Assembly (NCBI RefSeq): GCF_000164135.1 | Contig: NZ_GG770553.1 | Coordinates: forward strand, 295,785-341,406 | Direction of reading: 5' to 3' | Source: Mycobacterium parascrofulaceum ATCC BAA-614 | GTDB lineage: Bacteria > Actinomycetota > Actinomycetes > Mycobacteriales > Mycobacteriaceae | Length of the DNA: 45,622 bases | Shown: positions 19,447 to 28,605 of the stretch, one piece after another | How the letters are laid out: every line of letters begins with the position of its first letter | Position numbering within the stretch: position 1 is the stretch's first letter | The notes under the pieces: model-generated | Told to the model about the DNA's origin: nothing | The model's input: the letters and a program-made list of their open reading frames with translations, nothing else | Database searches by the model: none | Program-made: the position numbers and the translations under genes

Positions 19447-19842
19447 ATGTTTACTCTCCTTGTGTCATGGTTGCTGGTGGCCTGCGTTCCGGGGCTGCTC
19501 ATGCTGGCGGCGCTCGGACTGGGCCGGCTCGAACGGGGGCTGGCCCGCGAGGACGTCGCAATGATCGCGGTCACCGAGCTCTTCGAAACCGTCGAGCTCG
19601 TCGACATGCGCACGCTGGCCCGGGAGGGCATGCCCGAGGCGCTGGAATACCTGCATCGGCGCGAGGCCCGCGAGCTCGCGGAGGCCGCGCTGGCCGGGCT
19701 GACGGCCGGGCCGCGGCACGCGGCGCCGTCGTTCGCCGCCAGCTTCGTCGACCACGGCGAACTGACGTTGCCGACACGCATACAGCCGCATTCGCGGATC
19801 AATCCGCAGTTTGAGGCCCCTCGACACGTCAATCGTGTGTAG
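19447..19842 (+). CDS. Small membrane protein (Rv3675-like)
   Basis: A 131-residue protein with one N-terminal membrane helix (about residues 2-24) and a charged, Glu/Arg-rich cytoplasmic part including TLAREGMPEALEYLHRREAREL. It closely follows M. tuberculosis Rv3675, of unknown function, and lies just before crp on the same strand but with its own 99-bp gap. The ATG at 19447 begins MFTLLVSWLL as in the M. tuberculosis protein; a TTG three codons upstream is less likely. A small inverted repeat TCTCG-C-CGAGA lies about 25 bases upstream, between this gene and divergent nth. Confidence 0.82.
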   Translation: MFTLLVSWLLVACVPGLLMLAALGLGRLERGLAREDVAMIAVTELFETVELVDMRTLAREGMPEALEYLHRREARELAEAALAGLTAGPRHAAPSFAASFVDHGELTLPTRIQPHSRINPQFEAPRHVNRV

Positions 19843-19872
19843 CGTTGCACGTTGGACAAAATGTCCTACCGC

Positions 19873-19878
19873 TAGACT
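19873..19878 (+). promoter_or_regulatory. -10 box of crp
   Basis: TAGACT 63 bases before the crp start. A GAAGAGGC Shine-Dalgarno-like element precedes the GTG. No full TGTGA-N6-TCACA Crp site is visible in the 99-bp gap. Confidence 0.45.
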
Positions 19879-19941
19879 CATCACGCGAGCACGGTATTAA
19901 CCTGCCCGTATCACCATTCATTGGAAATCTGAAGAGGCAAT

Positions 19942-20616
19942 GTGGACGAGATCCTGGCAAGGGCAGGAATCTTCCAAGGGGTTGAGCCCAGCGCGGTAGC
20001 CGCGCTGACCAAGCAACTGCAACCCGTCGACTTTCCCCGTGGCCACACGGTCTTCGCCGAAGGCGAGCCGGGCGACCGGCTGTACATCATCGTCTCGGGG
20101 AAGGTGAAGATCGGCCGTCGTTCGCCCGATGGCCGGGAGAACCTGCTGACGATCATGGGCCCGTCGGACATGTTCGGCGAGTTGTCTATTTTCGACCCGG
20201 GCCCACGGACTTCCAGCGCGACCACCATCACCGAGGTGCGCGCGGTGTCGATGGACCGCGACGCGCTGCGGGCGTGGATCGCCGACCGCCCCGAAATCGC
20301 CGAGCAGCTGTTGCGGGTGCTGGCCCGACGGCTGCGCCGCACCAACAACAACCTGGCCGACCTCATCTTCACCGACGTGCCGGGCCGGGTGGCCAAGCAG
20401 CTGCTGCAACTCGCCCAGCGTTTCGGCACCCAGGAGGGCGGCGCGATGCGCGTCACCCACGACCTGACGCAGGAGGAGATCGCCCAGCTGGTGGGCGCCT
20501 CCCGGGAAACCGTGAACAAGGCGCTCGCCGATTTCGCCCACCGCGGCTGGATCCGGCTGGAGGGCAAGAGCGTGCTGATTTCGGATTCCGAAAGGCTGGC
20601 CCGCCGAGCGCGCTAA
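19942..20616 (+). CDS. crp: cAMP receptor protein, global regulator
   Basis: A 224-residue Crp/Fnr regulator nearly identical in plan to M. tuberculosis Rv3676. The cyclic-nucleotide pocket is [19 protein letters not shown] (Glu-Arg-Thr-Ser phosphate cassette, about residues 78-96). The C-terminal helix-turn-helix has recognition helix [20 protein letters not shown]. It controls genes for resuscitation, respiration and carbon use; acs and the cAMP-dependent control of Acs acetylation make the acs neighbourhood relevant. GTG start with GAAGAGGCA upstream. Confidence 0.96.
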   Translation: MDEILARAGIFQGVEPSAVAALTKQLQPVDFPRGHTVFAEGEPGDRLYIIVSGKVKIGRRSPDGRENLLTIMGPSDMFGELSIFDPGPRTSSATTITEVRAVSMDRDALRAWIADRPEIAEQLLRVLARRLRRTNNNLADLIFTDVPGRVAKQLLQLAQRFGTQEGGAMRVTHDLTQEEIAQLVGASRETVNKALADFAHRGWIRLEGKSVLISDSERLARRAR

Positions 20617-20639
20617 GCGCGGGGAGAAAATTGCGTCGA

Positions 20640-20657
20640 GCCTGTAATTTCGCAGGC
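20640..20657. terminator. Weak hairpin between convergent crp and MBL hydrolase genes
   Basis: GCCTG and CAGGC flank an 8-base loop in the 68-bp convergent gap. A short stem without a T-run, so termination here is only a suggestion. Confidence 0.25.
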
Positions 20658-20684
20658 CGTTACTCGCACTTCTCCTGCGGATTT

Positions 20685-21479
20685 TCAGCCTCGCTGCAAA
20701 TAGTCCAGCTGCGCCTGAACGGACCATTCGGCCGCGTCCCAGAGTTTCTCGTCGACGTCTAGATAGACGTGTTCGACGACCTGGCGCGCGGTGGCGTCGT
20801 CCCCGATGTCGCGCAACGCCGCACGCACCTGCTCGAGCCGTTCGTGCCGGTGCATCAGGTAGCCCGACGCGACGGCCTGCAGGTTCGGCAGGTCCGGCCC
20901 GTGACCGGGCAGCACCGTGCGCGCGCCCAGGCCGCGCAGCCGCCGCAACGATTCCAGGTAGGCGGCCAGGCTGCCGTCTTCCTTGTCGATGACGGTGGTG
21001 CCGCGGCCCAGCACGCTGTCCGCGGTGAGCACGGCGTCTTCCAGCACGAACGACAACGAGTCGGCGGTGTGGCCGGGCGTGGCCATCACCTTGATCTTCA
21101 GGCCGGCCGCGTCGATCACCTCGCCGTCGGTGAGGTGGCCGCCGAGGCCGCGCAGGAACCCGCTGCCCGCCGATCGCACCGTGGCGCCCGTCCGCTCGAC
21201 GAGCTTGTCGATGCCGTCGGTGTGGTCGCCGTGCCGGTGACTGATCAACACCAGCGTGACGCGGCCCAGCCCGGCGACCCGGGCGATGTGCTCGGCGTCG
21301 TCGGGCCCGGGGTCCACCACCACCAGCTCGTCGCTGCCCCGGCCGCGCAGCACCCAGGTGTTGGTGCCCTCCAGCGTCAGCAATCCGGGGTTGTCGGCCA
21401 GCAGCACCGAGGCCGTGTCGGTGACCGCCCGCAGCCTGCCGTAGGCGGGATGGCTCGGCGACTCGGGTGCCTCGGTCAC
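20685..21479 (-). CDS. Metallo-beta-lactamase-fold hydrolase (Rv3677c-like)
   Basis: A 264-residue MBL-fold protein, same length as M. tuberculosis Rv3677c. The metal motif SHRHGDHTDG is complete, with further ligands in ATPGHTADSLSF, VLTADSVLG and LPGHGPDL. The C-terminal helix-rich part (RHERLEQVRAAL onward) matches the LACTB2-like subgroup, which includes RNases and glyoxalase II-like hydrolases, so substrate is open. GTG start in a GTGA overlap with the upstream RidA gene. Last of three coupled genes. Confidence 0.88.
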   Translation of the reverse strand: MTEAPESPSHPAYGRLRAVTDTASVLLADNPGLLTLEGTNTWVLRGRGSDELVVVDPGPDDAEHIARVAGLGRVTLVLISHRHGDHTDGIDKLVERTGATVRSAGSGFLRGLGGHLTDGEVIDAAGLKIKVMATPGHTADSLSFVLEDAVLTADSVLGRGTTVIDKEDGSLAAYLESLRRLRGLGARTVLPGHGPDLPNLQAVASGYLMHRHERLEQVRAALRDIGDDATARQVVEHVYLDVDEKLWDAAEWSVQAQLDYLQRG

Positions 21480-21940
21480 GGTCGTGAGCCGACCTCCACG
21501 ATCAGCTCCACTTCCACCGGCGCGTCCAGCGGCAACTCGGACACCCCGACGGCCGACCGCGCGTGCGCGCCGTCGTCGCCGAACACCTCGGCGAGCAGCT
21601 CGGAAGCCCCGTTGATGACGCTGGGCTGGCCGTTGAAGCCGGGAGCGGATGCGACGAAGCCGACCACCTTGACCACGCGGGTCACCGCGTCGATGCCCAC
21701 CAGCGAATCGACGGCCGCCAGGGCGTTGAGCGCGCAGATCCGCGCCATCGCCTTGCCCTCTTCGGGGCCGAGCTGGGCCCCCACCTTGCCGGTCACCGCC
21801 AGCTGGCCCGCCTGCATCGGCAGCTGGCCCGCGGTGTAGACCAGGTTGCCCGTCCGCACCGCGGGCACATAGGCGGCGAGCGGCGCCACCACCTCGGGAA
21901 GCGTGACACCGAGTTGCGCGAGCCGGGCCGACGCCGTCAT
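21476..21940 (-). CDS. RidA/YjgF-family enamine/imine deaminase (Rv3678c-like)
   Basis: A 154-residue RidA-family protein. LVYTAGQLPM near the N-terminus and ARSAVGVSELPLDAPVEVELI at the C-terminus carry the conserved arginine that binds the imine carboxylate in RidA. The central insert is longer than in enteric RidA (about 128 residues), as usual for the actinobacterial group. The family hydrolyses reactive enamines from PLP enzymes. ATG starts directly after the DUF4177 stop, and its own stop overlaps the MBL gene. Confidence 0.87.
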   Translation of the reverse strand: MTASARLAQLGVTLPEVVAPLAAYVPAVRTGNLVYTAGQLPMQAGQLAVTGKVGAQLGPEEGKAMARICALNALAAVDSLVGIDAVTRVVKVVGFVASAPGFNGQPSVINGASELLAEVFGDDGAHARSAVGVSELPLDAPVEVELIVEVGSRP

Positions 21941-22102
21941 CTACTTGGGGCGCTTCAGATACGCGACGTGTTGCTCGCCGGTGGGCCCGGGCAACACGGA
22001 CACCAGCTCCCAGCCGTCGGCACCCCACTGGTCGAGAATCTGTTTGGTGGCGTGCGTCAGCAGCGGGACCGTGACGTATTCCCATGCGGTCGGTTGGCTC
22101 AT
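21941..22102 (-). CDS. DUF4177-type small protein (Rv3678A-like)
   Basis: A 53-residue protein, MSQPTAWEYVTVPLLTHATK at the start, then LDQWGADGWELVSVLPGP and YLKRPK at the end. The WEY...GWELVSV pattern is typical of the DUF4177 family, short beta-rich proteins of unknown role. The ATG at 22102 heads a three-gene unit with RidA and the MBL hydrolase; its stop TAG abuts the RidA ATG with no gap. It is divergent from the Get3-like pair. Confidence 0.85.
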   Translation of the reverse strand: MSQPTAWEYVTVPLLTHATKQILDQWGADGWELVSVLPGPTGEQHVAYLKRPK

Positions 22103-22168
22103 GGCGCGAGCTTATCGGTCGGACGTGAACGGCTTCTGGCCTGCCCGGGGGCCGCGCGCCGGTCGGGC

Positions 22169-22174
22169 TAGCAT
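22169..22174 (+). promoter_or_regulatory. -10 box of a leaderless promoter for the Get3-like pair
   Basis: TAGCAT lies six bases before the GTG at 22181. No ribosome binding site intervenes, consistent with a leaderless mRNA. Confidence 0.65.
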
Positions 22175-22180
22175 GCGAAG

Positions 22181-23203
22181 GTGGCAAACACATCGAGCGG
22201 CAGTGGCGCCGTCGGCTGGCCGGCGCGGCTGTCGAAAGCCCGCCTGCACTTCGTCACCGGGAAGGGCGGCACGGGCAAGTCGACCATTGCGGCCGCGCTG
22301 GCACTGACCCTGGCCGCCGGCGGCCGCAAGGTGCTGCTGGTGGAAGTCGAAGGGCGGCAAGGCATTGCGCAGCTCTTCGACGTCCCGCCGCTGCCCTACC
22401 AGGAGGTCAAGATCGCGACCGCCGAACGCGGCGGTCAGGTCAACGCGCTGGCGATCGACATCGAGGCCGCGTTCCTGGAGTACCTGGACATGTTCTACAA
22501 CCTCGGCATCGCCGGGCGGGCGATGCGCCGCATCGGCGCGATCGAGTTCGCGACGACGATCGCGCCGGGCCTGCGCGACGTGCTGCTCACCGGGAAGATC
22601 AAGGAATCGGTGGTGCGCCTGAACAAGGGGGCCAAGAACCCCGTCTACGACGCGGTGGTCGTCGACGCGCCACCGACCGGGCGGATCGCCCGCTTCCTGG
22701 ACGTCACCAAGGCCGTGTCGGACCTGGCCAAGGGCGGGCCGGTGCACGGGCAGGCCGAAGGGGTGGTGAAGTTGTTGCACTCCGAGCAGACCGCCATCCA
22801 CCTGGTCACCCTGCTGGAGGCGCTACCGGTGCAGGAGACGCTGGAAGCCATCGAGGAGCTCGCCGAGATGGAGCTGCCGATCGGCAGCGTGATCGTCAAT
22901 CGCAACATCGCCTCGCATCTGCAGCCCGCCGACCTGGCGAAGGCCGCCGAGGGGCACGTGGACGCGGACTCGGTGCGGGCGGGGCTGGAGATGGCGGGGA
23001 TCAAGCTGAACGACGCCGACTTCGCCGGGCTGCTGACCGAGACCATCGAGCACGCGACCGTCATCGCCGCACGCGCCGAGATCGCCCAGCAACTGGACGC
23101 GTTGCGGGTGCCGCGGCTCGAGCTGCCGGCGATCTCCGACGGCGTCGACCTCGGAAGCCTCTACGAGCTTTCGGAATCGCTTGCCCAGCAGGGGGTTCGA
23201 TGA
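22181..23203 (+). CDS. ArsA/Get3-like ATPase, first subunit (Rv3679-like)
   Basis: A 340-residue P-loop ATPase of the ArsA/GET3 class. The deviant Walker A is GKGGTGKST (with the signature lysine), the switch I/A' region [10 protein letters not shown] and switch [11 protein letters not shown]. The M. tuberculosis pair Rv3679-Rv3680 acts as a two-subunit ATPase reported to matter for glycerol and nitric oxide tolerance. The GTG start is supported by a leaderless-type -10 box. The stop overlaps the next gene as ATGA, so both are made together. Unlike Get3 itself, no Zn CxxC motif is visible. Confidence 0.92.
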   Translation: MANTSSGSGAVGWPARLSKARLHFVTGKGGTGKSTIAAALALTLAAGGRKVLLVEVEGRQGIAQLFDVPPLPYQEVKIATAERGGQVNALAIDIEAAFLEYLDMFYNLGIAGRAMRRIGAIEFATTIAPGLRDVLLTGKIKESVVRLNKGAKNPVYDAVVVDAPPTGRIARFLDVTKAVSDLAKGGPVHGQAEGVVKLLHSEQTAIHLVTLLEALPVQETLEAIEELAEMELPIGSVIVNRNIASHLQPADLAKAAEGHVDADSVRAGLEMAGIKLNDADFAGLLTETIEHATVIAARAEIAQQLDALRVPRLELPAISDGVDLGSLYELSESLAQQGVR

Positions 23204-24369
23204 GTACCACACCGAGCAGGCTCGACATGGCCGCGATCCTGGCCGACACCAGCAACCGGGTGGTGGTGTGCTGCGGCGCCGGCGGGGTGGGCAAGACCAC
23301 CACCGCGGCGGCGATGGCGTTGCGCGCGGCCGAATACGGCCGCAACGTCTGCGTTTTGACGATCGACCCGGCCAAGCGGCTGGCCCAGGCGCTGGGGGTC
23401 AACGACCTCGGCAACACCCCGCAGCGGGTGCCCCTGGCGCCCGAGGTCCGCGGCGAGTTGCACGCGATGATGCTCGACATGCGCCGCACGTTCGACGAGA
23501 TGGTGCTCCAGTACTCCGGAAACGGTCGCGCGCAAGCGATTCTGGACAACCAGTTCTATCAGACGGTCGCCAGCTCGCTGGCTGGCACGCAGGAGTACAT
23601 GGCGATGGAGAAGCTCGGCCAGCTGCTGGCCGAGGACCGGTGGGACCTGGTGGTGGTCGACACCCCGCCGTCGCGCAACGCGCTGGACTTCCTGGACGCG
23701 CCCAAGCGCCTGGGCAGTTTCATGGACAGCAGGTTGTGGCGGCTGCTGCTCGCGCCCGGCCGGGGTATCGGCCGATTGGTCACCGGCGCAATGGGTTTGG
23801 CGATGAAGGCGATGTCCACCGTGCTCGGCTCGCAGATGTTGAGCGACGCGGCGGCTTTCGTGCAGTCGCTGGACGCCACCTTCGGCGGCTTCCGGGAGAA
23901 GGCGGATCGCACCTACGCGCTGCTGAAAAGGCGCGGTACGCAATTCGTCGTGGTGTCGGCCGCCGAACCCGACGCGCTGCGCGAGGCGTCCTTCTTCGTC
24001 GACCGGCTGTCTCAGGAGGACATGCCGCTGGCTGGCCTGGTCTTGAATCGCACCCACCCGACGCTGTGTTCGCTGCCCGCCGAGCGGGCGATCGACGGGA
24101 CCGAGACGCTGGCGGCCGAGCCCGATTCCGAGGCGGCGTCGCTGGCAGCGGCCGTGCTCACGATTCACGCCGAGCGCGCGCAGACCGCCAAGCGGGAAAT
24201 CAGGTTGCTGTCGCGGTTTACCGGGGCCAACCCGCACGTGTCCGTCATCGGGGTGCCGTCGTTGCCGTTCGACGTCTCGGACCTCGAAGCGCTGCGGGCG
24301 CTCGCCGATCAGATCGCTCCGGCCGGCGACGACGCGCCCCGGGCCGCGGCCCGGGGGCCCCTGCGCTAG
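23200..24369 (+). CDS. ArsA/Get3-like ATPase, second subunit (Rv3680-like)
   Basis: A 389-residue partner of the preceding ATPase. The nucleotide motifs are [12 protein letters not shown] (Walker A, without the upstream signature lysine position filled by Lys), [15 protein letters not shown] (switch I, typical of ArsA) and [17 protein letters not shown] (switch II). Hydrophobic Met-rich stretches ([19 protein letters not shown], about 200-220) recall the client-binding region of Get3. The C-terminal [17 protein letters not shown] segment is family-typical. ATG within ATGA overlap. Confidence 0.92.
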   Translation: MSTTPSRLDMAAILADTSNRVVVCCGAGGVGKTTTAAAMALRAAEYGRNVCVLTIDPAKRLAQALGVNDLGNTPQRVPLAPEVRGELHAMMLDMRRTFDEMVLQYSGNGRAQAILDNQFYQTVASSLAGTQEYMAMEKLGQLLAEDRWDLVVVDTPPSRNALDFLDAPKRLGSFMDSRLWRLLLAPGRGIGRLVTGAMGLAMKAMSTVLGSQMLSDAAAFVQSLDATFGGFREKADRTYALLKRRGTQFVVVSAAEPDALREASFFVDRLSQEDMPLAGLVLNRTHPTLCSLPAERAIDGTETLAAEPDSEAASLAAAVLTIHAERAQTAKREIRLLSRFTGANPHVSVIGVPSLPFDVSDLEALRALADQIAPAGDDAPRAAARGPLR

Positions 24370-24390
24370 GGGCCCCGGCGAACCGCTGGG

Positions 24391-24741
24391 TCAGCCGACG
24401 CTGCGGGTTCTCCTCTTGTCGAAGAAGTCCGCCCAGGACACCACTTCGGGGTGCTGCTTGAGCAGCGCCCGGCGCTGACGCTCGGTCATGCCGCCCCAGA
24501 CGCCGAACTCAACCTTGTGGTCCAGTGCGTCCGCGCCGCACTCCTGCATGACCGGGCAGTGCCGGCAGATGACGGCGGCTTTGCGTTGGGCGGCCCCCCG
24601 AACGAAAAGCTCGTCCGGGTCCGTGGTCCGGCACAGTGCTTTGGAAACCCAGGCGATCCGTTCCTCGGCATCAACGCTGCGGAGTACCCCTTGTGCGGCC
24701 GCAATGTTTGTCCTACGCGCCGCAGGCCGTGTTCCTGACAC
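24391..24741 (-). CDS. whiB4: WhiB-family iron-sulphur redox regulator
   Basis: A 116-residue WhiB protein equivalent to Rv3681c. Four cluster cysteines are present: Cys37 (ALCRTTDPDELF) and the C-X2-C-X5-C set CRHCPVMQEC. The family turn GVWGGMTERQRR precedes a basic, DNA-binding C-terminus (FFDKRRTRSVG). WhiB4 holds an oxygen- and NO-sensitive [4Fe-4S] cluster; apo-protein binds and condenses DNA and represses antioxidant genes. GTG start, with GGGAAGGGAACAG upstream as ribosome binding site. Convergent with the Get3-like pair. Confidence 0.94.
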   Translation of the reverse strand: MSGTRPAARRTNIAAAQGVLRSVDAEERIAWVSKALCRTTDPDELFVRGAAQRKAAVICRHCPVMQECGADALDHKVEFGVWGGMTERQRRALLKQHPEVVSWADFFDKRRTRSVG

Positions 24742-25091
24742 GAACTGTTCCCTTCCCTACCGGCCGCCCTCGCGGCCGCCCTCCTGGGGTGCAGATCCAC
24801 ACCTGCGATCTACGCCACACTGTGTACATCGGTGTTACCTGAATCTCACCGTGTGTCTAAGTTAGGTGGTCAGCTGCCAATTGCGCAACAGTCCGATAAC
24901 GCTTTTTTTGGGACGGGCGTGCCGTCTCGTCTCAGAACGGTAAGGGAAGTAGTGATCTAGCACACGTGCGGGGGCACTGCCCGCTGACGCACGCGCAAAT
25001 TTTATCCCGCCCACCGCGCCCGAGCGCAAGCCCAAAAAGTCGGTGAACGCGCAGCGTGGCGGCGTGACGGGCGGCCGCTACTGTAGTAGCC
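24742..25091. other. 350-bp whiB4-ponA2 divergent control region
   Basis: No gene is seen. It holds GTGTACATCGGTGTTACC, GTGTGTC and related repeats near 24818-24857, a T7 run at 24903-24909, and an imperfect hairpin CGTGCG-GGGC/GCCC-CGCACG at 24965-24993 followed by an AAATTTTAT stretch. The hairpin plus T-rich tail looks like a plus-strand terminator although no plus-strand gene precedes it. TACTGT at 25079-25084 is a probable ponA2 -10 box. Confidence 0.5.
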
Positions 25092-27521
25092 ATGTCAGAC
25101 CGCCCCCCGGCTTCCCTCACGATCCTCAAGCTTGCGGGATATTGCTTGCTGGCCGGTGTCGTCGCCACGGCGCTGATGTTTCCGTTCGCGGGCGGACTGG
25201 GGCTGATGTCCAACCGGGCCTCCGAAGTCGTCGCCAACGGCTCGGCCCAGCTCCTCGAGGGCGAGGTGCCCGCCGTCTCGACGATGGTCGACGCGAAGGG
25301 CAACACCATCGCCTGGCTGTACTCGCAGCGCCGGTTCGAGGTGCCCAGCGACAAGATCGCCAACACGATGAAGCTGGCGATCGTCTCCATCGAGGACAAG
25401 CGGTTCGCCGACCACAACGGGGTGGACTGGAAGGGCACGCTGACCGGCCTGGCCGGCTATGCGCGCGGCGACGTGGACACCCGCGGCGGTTCCACCATCG
25501 AGCAGCAGTACATCAAGAACTATCAGTTGCTGGTGACGGCGAAGACGGACGCCGAGAAGCGCGCCGCCGTGGAGACCACCCCGGCGCGCAAGCTGCGCGA
25601 GATCCGGATGGCGCTCACCCTCGACAAGACCTTTACCAAGCCCGAGATCCTGACGCGCTACCTGAACCTGGTCTCCTTCGGCAACGGTTCGTTCGGGGTG
25701 CAGGACGCGGCGCAGACGTACTTCGGCATCAACGCCTCTGACCTGAACTGGCAGCAGGCGGCGCTGCTGGCGGGCATGGTCCAGTCGACCAGCGCGCTCA
25801 ACCCCTACACCAACCCCGAGGGCGCGCTGGCACGGCGAAACCTGGTGCTGGACACCATGATCGAGAACATTCCGCAGGAAGCCGACGCGCTGCGCGCGGC
25901 CAAGGCCACCCCGCTGGGCGTGCTGCCGCAGCCGAACGAGCTGCCGCGCGGCTGCATCGCGGCGGGCGACCGCGCGTTCTTCTGCGACTACGTCCAGGAG
26001 TACCTGTCGCGCGCGGGCATCAGCAAGGAACAGGTGGCCCGCGGCGGCTACCTGATCCGCACCACGCTCGACCCGGACGTGCAGGTCCCGGTCAAGTCGG
26101 CCATCGACCAGTTCGCCAGCCCGACCCTGCCGGGCATCTCCAGCGTGATGAGCGTGATCCAGCCCGGCAAGACGTCGCACAAGGTGATGGCGATGGCCAG
26201 CAACCGGACCTACGGCCTGAACCTCGACGCCGGGGAAACCATGCGGCCGCAGCCCTTCTCGCTGGTCGGCGACGGCGCGGGTTCGGTCTTCAAGATCTTC
26301 ACCACGGCGGCGGCGCTGGACATGGGGATGGGCATCAACGCCACGCTGGAGGTTCCGGGGCGCTTCCAGGCCAAGGGCATGGGCAGCGGCGGGGCCAAGG
26401 GCTGCCCCAAGGACACCTGGTGCGTGGTCAACGCCGGCAACTACCGCGGCTCGATGAACGTGACCGAGGCGCTGGCCACCTCGCCCAACACCGCGTTCGC
26501 CAAGCTGATTCAGCAGGTCGGGGTGACGCGCACGGTGGACATGGCGATCAAGCTGGGCCTGCGGTCCTACGCCGAGCCCGGGACCGCGCGGGACTACAAC
26601 CCCGACAGCAACGAGAGCCTGGCCGACTTCGTCAAACGGCAGAACATCGGCTCGTTCACGCTGGGCCCCATCGAGGTGAACGCGCTGGAGCTGTCCAACG
26701 TCGCGGCCACGCTGGCCTCCGGCGGCACCTGGTGCCCGCCGAACCCGGTCGACAAGCTGATCGACCGGCACGGCAACGAGGTGGCCGTGACTACCGAGAC
26801 GTGCGATCAGGTGGTGCCCGAAGGGCTGGCGAACACCCTGGCCAACGCGATGAGCAAGGACGCGGTGGGCGGCGGAACGGCGGCCGGTTCGGCCAGCGCC
26901 GCGGGCTGGACGCTGCCGGTGTCGGGCAAGACGGGCACCACCGAGGCGCACCGCTCGTCGGGCTTCGTGGGGTTCACCAGTCACTACGCGGCGGCCAACT
27001 ACATCTACGACGACTCGACGACGCCGACGGACCTGTGCTCGTCGCCGCTGCGCCATTGCAGCGACGGCAATCTGTACGGCGGTAACGAGCCGGCGCGCAC
27101 CTGGTTCACGGCGATGAAGCCGATCGCCACCAGCTTCGGGCCGGTGCAGTTGCCGCCGACCGATCCCCGCTACGTCGACGGGTCGCCCGGGTCGCGGGTG
27201 CCCAGCGTCGCCGGCCTCGACATCGAGGCCGCGCGCACCCGGCTCAAGGAGGCGGGCTTCCAGGTCGCCGACCAGAGCAACTTCGTCAACAGTAGCGCCA
27301 AGCAGGGCGAGGTGGTCGGAACCACGCCGAGCGGCGCGACCATTCCGGGCTCGATCATCACCATCCAGGTCAGCAACGGCATCCCGCCGGCGCCGCCGCC
27401 ACCGCCGGAGGGCGCGCCACCGCCGGTGGGGTCGCAGGTGGTGGAGATCCCGGGGCTGCCCCCGATCACCATCCCGCTGCTGGCGCCGCCGCCACCCCCG
27501 CCGGGGCAACCGCCCCCGTAG
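25092..27521 (+). CDS. ponA2: Bifunctional class A penicillin-binding protein with PASTA domain
   Basis: An 809-residue peptidoglycan synthase (Rv3682). A short cytoplasmic tail and one membrane helix (about 12-36) precede the glycosyltransferase domain, with catalytic Glu101 in SIEDKRFADHNG and RGGSTIEQQYIKN. The transpeptidase domain has S398-VFK (SxxK), S464-PN (SxN) and K613-TG (KTG). A single PASTA domain follows (about VPSVAGLDIEAARTRLKEAG) and then a Pro-rich tail. PonA2 supports cell-wall integrity in acid and stasis. ATG start; TACTGT ends seven bases upstream, so the mRNA may be leaderless. Confidence 0.97.
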   Translation: MSDRPPASLTILKLAGYCLLAGVVATALMFPFAGGLGLMSNRASEVVANGSAQLLEGEVPAVSTMVDAKGNTIAWLYSQRRFEVPSDKIANTMKLAIVSIEDKRFADHNGVDWKGTLTGLAGYARGDVDTRGGSTIEQQYIKNYQLLVTAKTDAEKRAAVETTPARKLREIRMALTLDKTFTKPEILTRYLNLVSFGNGSFGVQDAAQTYFGINASDLNWQQAALLAGMVQSTSALNPYTNPEGALARRNLVLDTMIENIPQEADALRAAKATPLGVLPQPNELPRGCIAAGDRAFFCDYVQEYLSRAGISKEQVARGGYLIRTTLDPDVQVPVKSAIDQFASPTLPGISSVMSVIQPGKTSHKVMAMASNRTYGLNLDAGETMRPQPFSLVGDGAGSVFKIFTTAAALDMGMGINATLEVPGRFQAKGMGSGGAKGCPKDTWCVVNAGNYRGSMNVTEALATSPNTAFAKLIQQVGVTRTVDMAIKLGLRSYAEPGTARDYNPDSNESLADFVKRQNIGSFTLGPIEVNALELSNVAATLASGGTWCPPNPVDKLIDRHGNEVAVTTETCDQVVPEGLANTLANAMSKDAVGGGTAAGSASAAGWTLPVSGKTGTTEAHRSSGFVGFTSHYAAANYIYDDSTTPTDLCSSPLRHCSDGNLYGGNEPARTWFTAMKPIATSFGPVQLPPTDPRYVDGSPGSRVPSVAGLDIEAARTRLKEAGFQVADQSNFVNSSAKQGEVVGTTPSGATIPGSIITIQVSNGIPPAPPPPPEGAPPPVGSQVVEIPGLPPITIPLLAPPPPPPGQPPP

Positions 27522-27576
27522 CCGCAACCTTGGACGCCGCCGCGCAAGCTTTACGTTGCCAAAGCGCAACCGGCAG

Positions 27577-27582
27577 TAGGCT
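27577..27582 (+). promoter_or_regulatory. -10 box of a leaderless promoter
   Basis: TAGGCT lies six bases before the ATG at 27589; TTGCCA 15 bases upstream is a possible -35 element. Confidence 0.6.
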
Positions 27583-27588
27583 GCCAGC

Positions 27589-28605
27589 ATGGCTGATGCA
27601 AGCTCCATGGCCCCCCTTCTTCGCGCTCCGCTGCGCGGACCGCGTCGCCGCGGGGCGCTGCCCACGCTGATTCGCGCCGGCGCCGCCGCGCTCGGTTCGG
27701 CCGCCGCCGCCGTCGGTTATGCCGCCGTCGTCGAGCGCAACGCCTTCGTCCTGCGCGAGATCACCATGCCGGTCTTGACGCCGGGCTCCACGCCGCTGCG
27801 GGTGCTGCACATCAGCGACCTGCACATGCTGCCCGGCCAGCGGCGCAAACAGGCGTGGCTGCGCGAGCTGAGCAACTGGGAACCCGACCTGGTGGTCAAC
27901 ACCGGCGACAACCTGGCCCACCCCAAGGCGGTGCCCGCGGTGGTGCAGGCCCTCGGGGATCTGCTGTCGCGCCCGGGCGTCTTCGTGTTCGGCAGCAACG
28001 ACTACTTCGGGCCGCGCCTGAAGAACCCGCTGAACTACGTGCTCAACCCGTCGCACCGGGTCCGCGGCGAGCCGCTGCCCTGGCAGGATCTGCGGGCCGC
28101 CTTCACCGAGCGCGGCTGGCTCGACCTCACCCACACGCGGCGCGAGTTCGAGGTGACCGGCCTGCACGTCGCCGCCGCCGGGGTCGACGACCCGCACATC
28201 GACCGGGACCGCTACGAGACCATCGCGGGCCCGGCCAGCCCGGCCGCCAATCTGCGCCTCGGGCTGACCCATTCGCCCGAGCCGCGGGTGCTGGACCGCT
28301 TCGCCGCCGACGGCTACCAGCTGGTGATGGCCGGCCACACCCACGGCGGGCAGGTCTGCCTGCCGGTCTACGGCGCCCTGGTGACCAACTGCGGACTGGA
28401 CCGCTCCCGCGCCAAGGGGCCGTCCCGGTGGGGTGCCCACCTGCAGCTGCACGTCTCCGCCGGGATCGGCACCTCGCCGTTCGCGCCGGTGCGGTTCTGC
28501 TGCCGGCCCGAGGCCACCCTGCTGACGTTGATCGCCACCCCGATGGGCGGTCGCGATTCGGCCAGCGACCTGAGCCGTTCGCAGCCGACAGTTTCGGTGC
28601 GTTGA
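27589..28605 (+). CDS. Membrane-anchored metallophosphoesterase (Rv3683-like)
   Basis: A 338-residue calcineurin-like phosphoesterase. Metal motifs are in order: ISDLHML (DxH), NTGDNL (GD), FGSNDYFG (the GNHD motif, here GSND), LTHSPEP and MAGHTHGGQ (GHxH). A hydrophobic segment (about 28-47) after a basic N-terminus suggests membrane attachment. The His of GNHD is replaced by Asp context (GSNDYFGP), a variant also seen in mycobacterial homologues as far as I recall. Substrate unknown; family members include UDP-diacylglucosamine hydrolase-like enzymes. ATG start supported by the leaderless-type -10. The stop overlaps cds1 by 4 bp. Confidence 0.88.
   Translation: MADASSMAPLLRAPLRGPRRRGALPTLIRAGAAALGSAAAAVGYAAVVERNAFVLREITMPVLTPGSTPLRVLHISDLHMLPGQRRKQAWLRELSNWEPDLVVNTGDNLAHPKAVPAVVQALGDLLSRPGVFVFGSNDYFGPRLKNPLNYVLNPSHRVRGEPLPWQDLRAAFTERGWLDLTHTRREFEVTGLHVAAAGVDDPHIDRDRYETIAGPASPAANLRLGLTHSPEPRVLDRFAADGYQLVMAGHTHGGQVCLPVYGALVTNCGLDRSRAKGPSRWGAHLQLHVSAGIGTSPFAPVRFCCRPEATLLTLIATPMGGRDSASDLSRSQPTVSVR

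Noticed and set aside
19843..19941. Crp autoregulatory site before crp
   Set aside because: No TGTGA-N6-TCACA palindrome can be read in the gap.
25095..27665. Minus-strand open frame of more than 800 codons antisense to ponA2
   Set aside because: Arg/Gly/His-rich low-complexity translation without motifs; mirror of the codon bias of ponA2.
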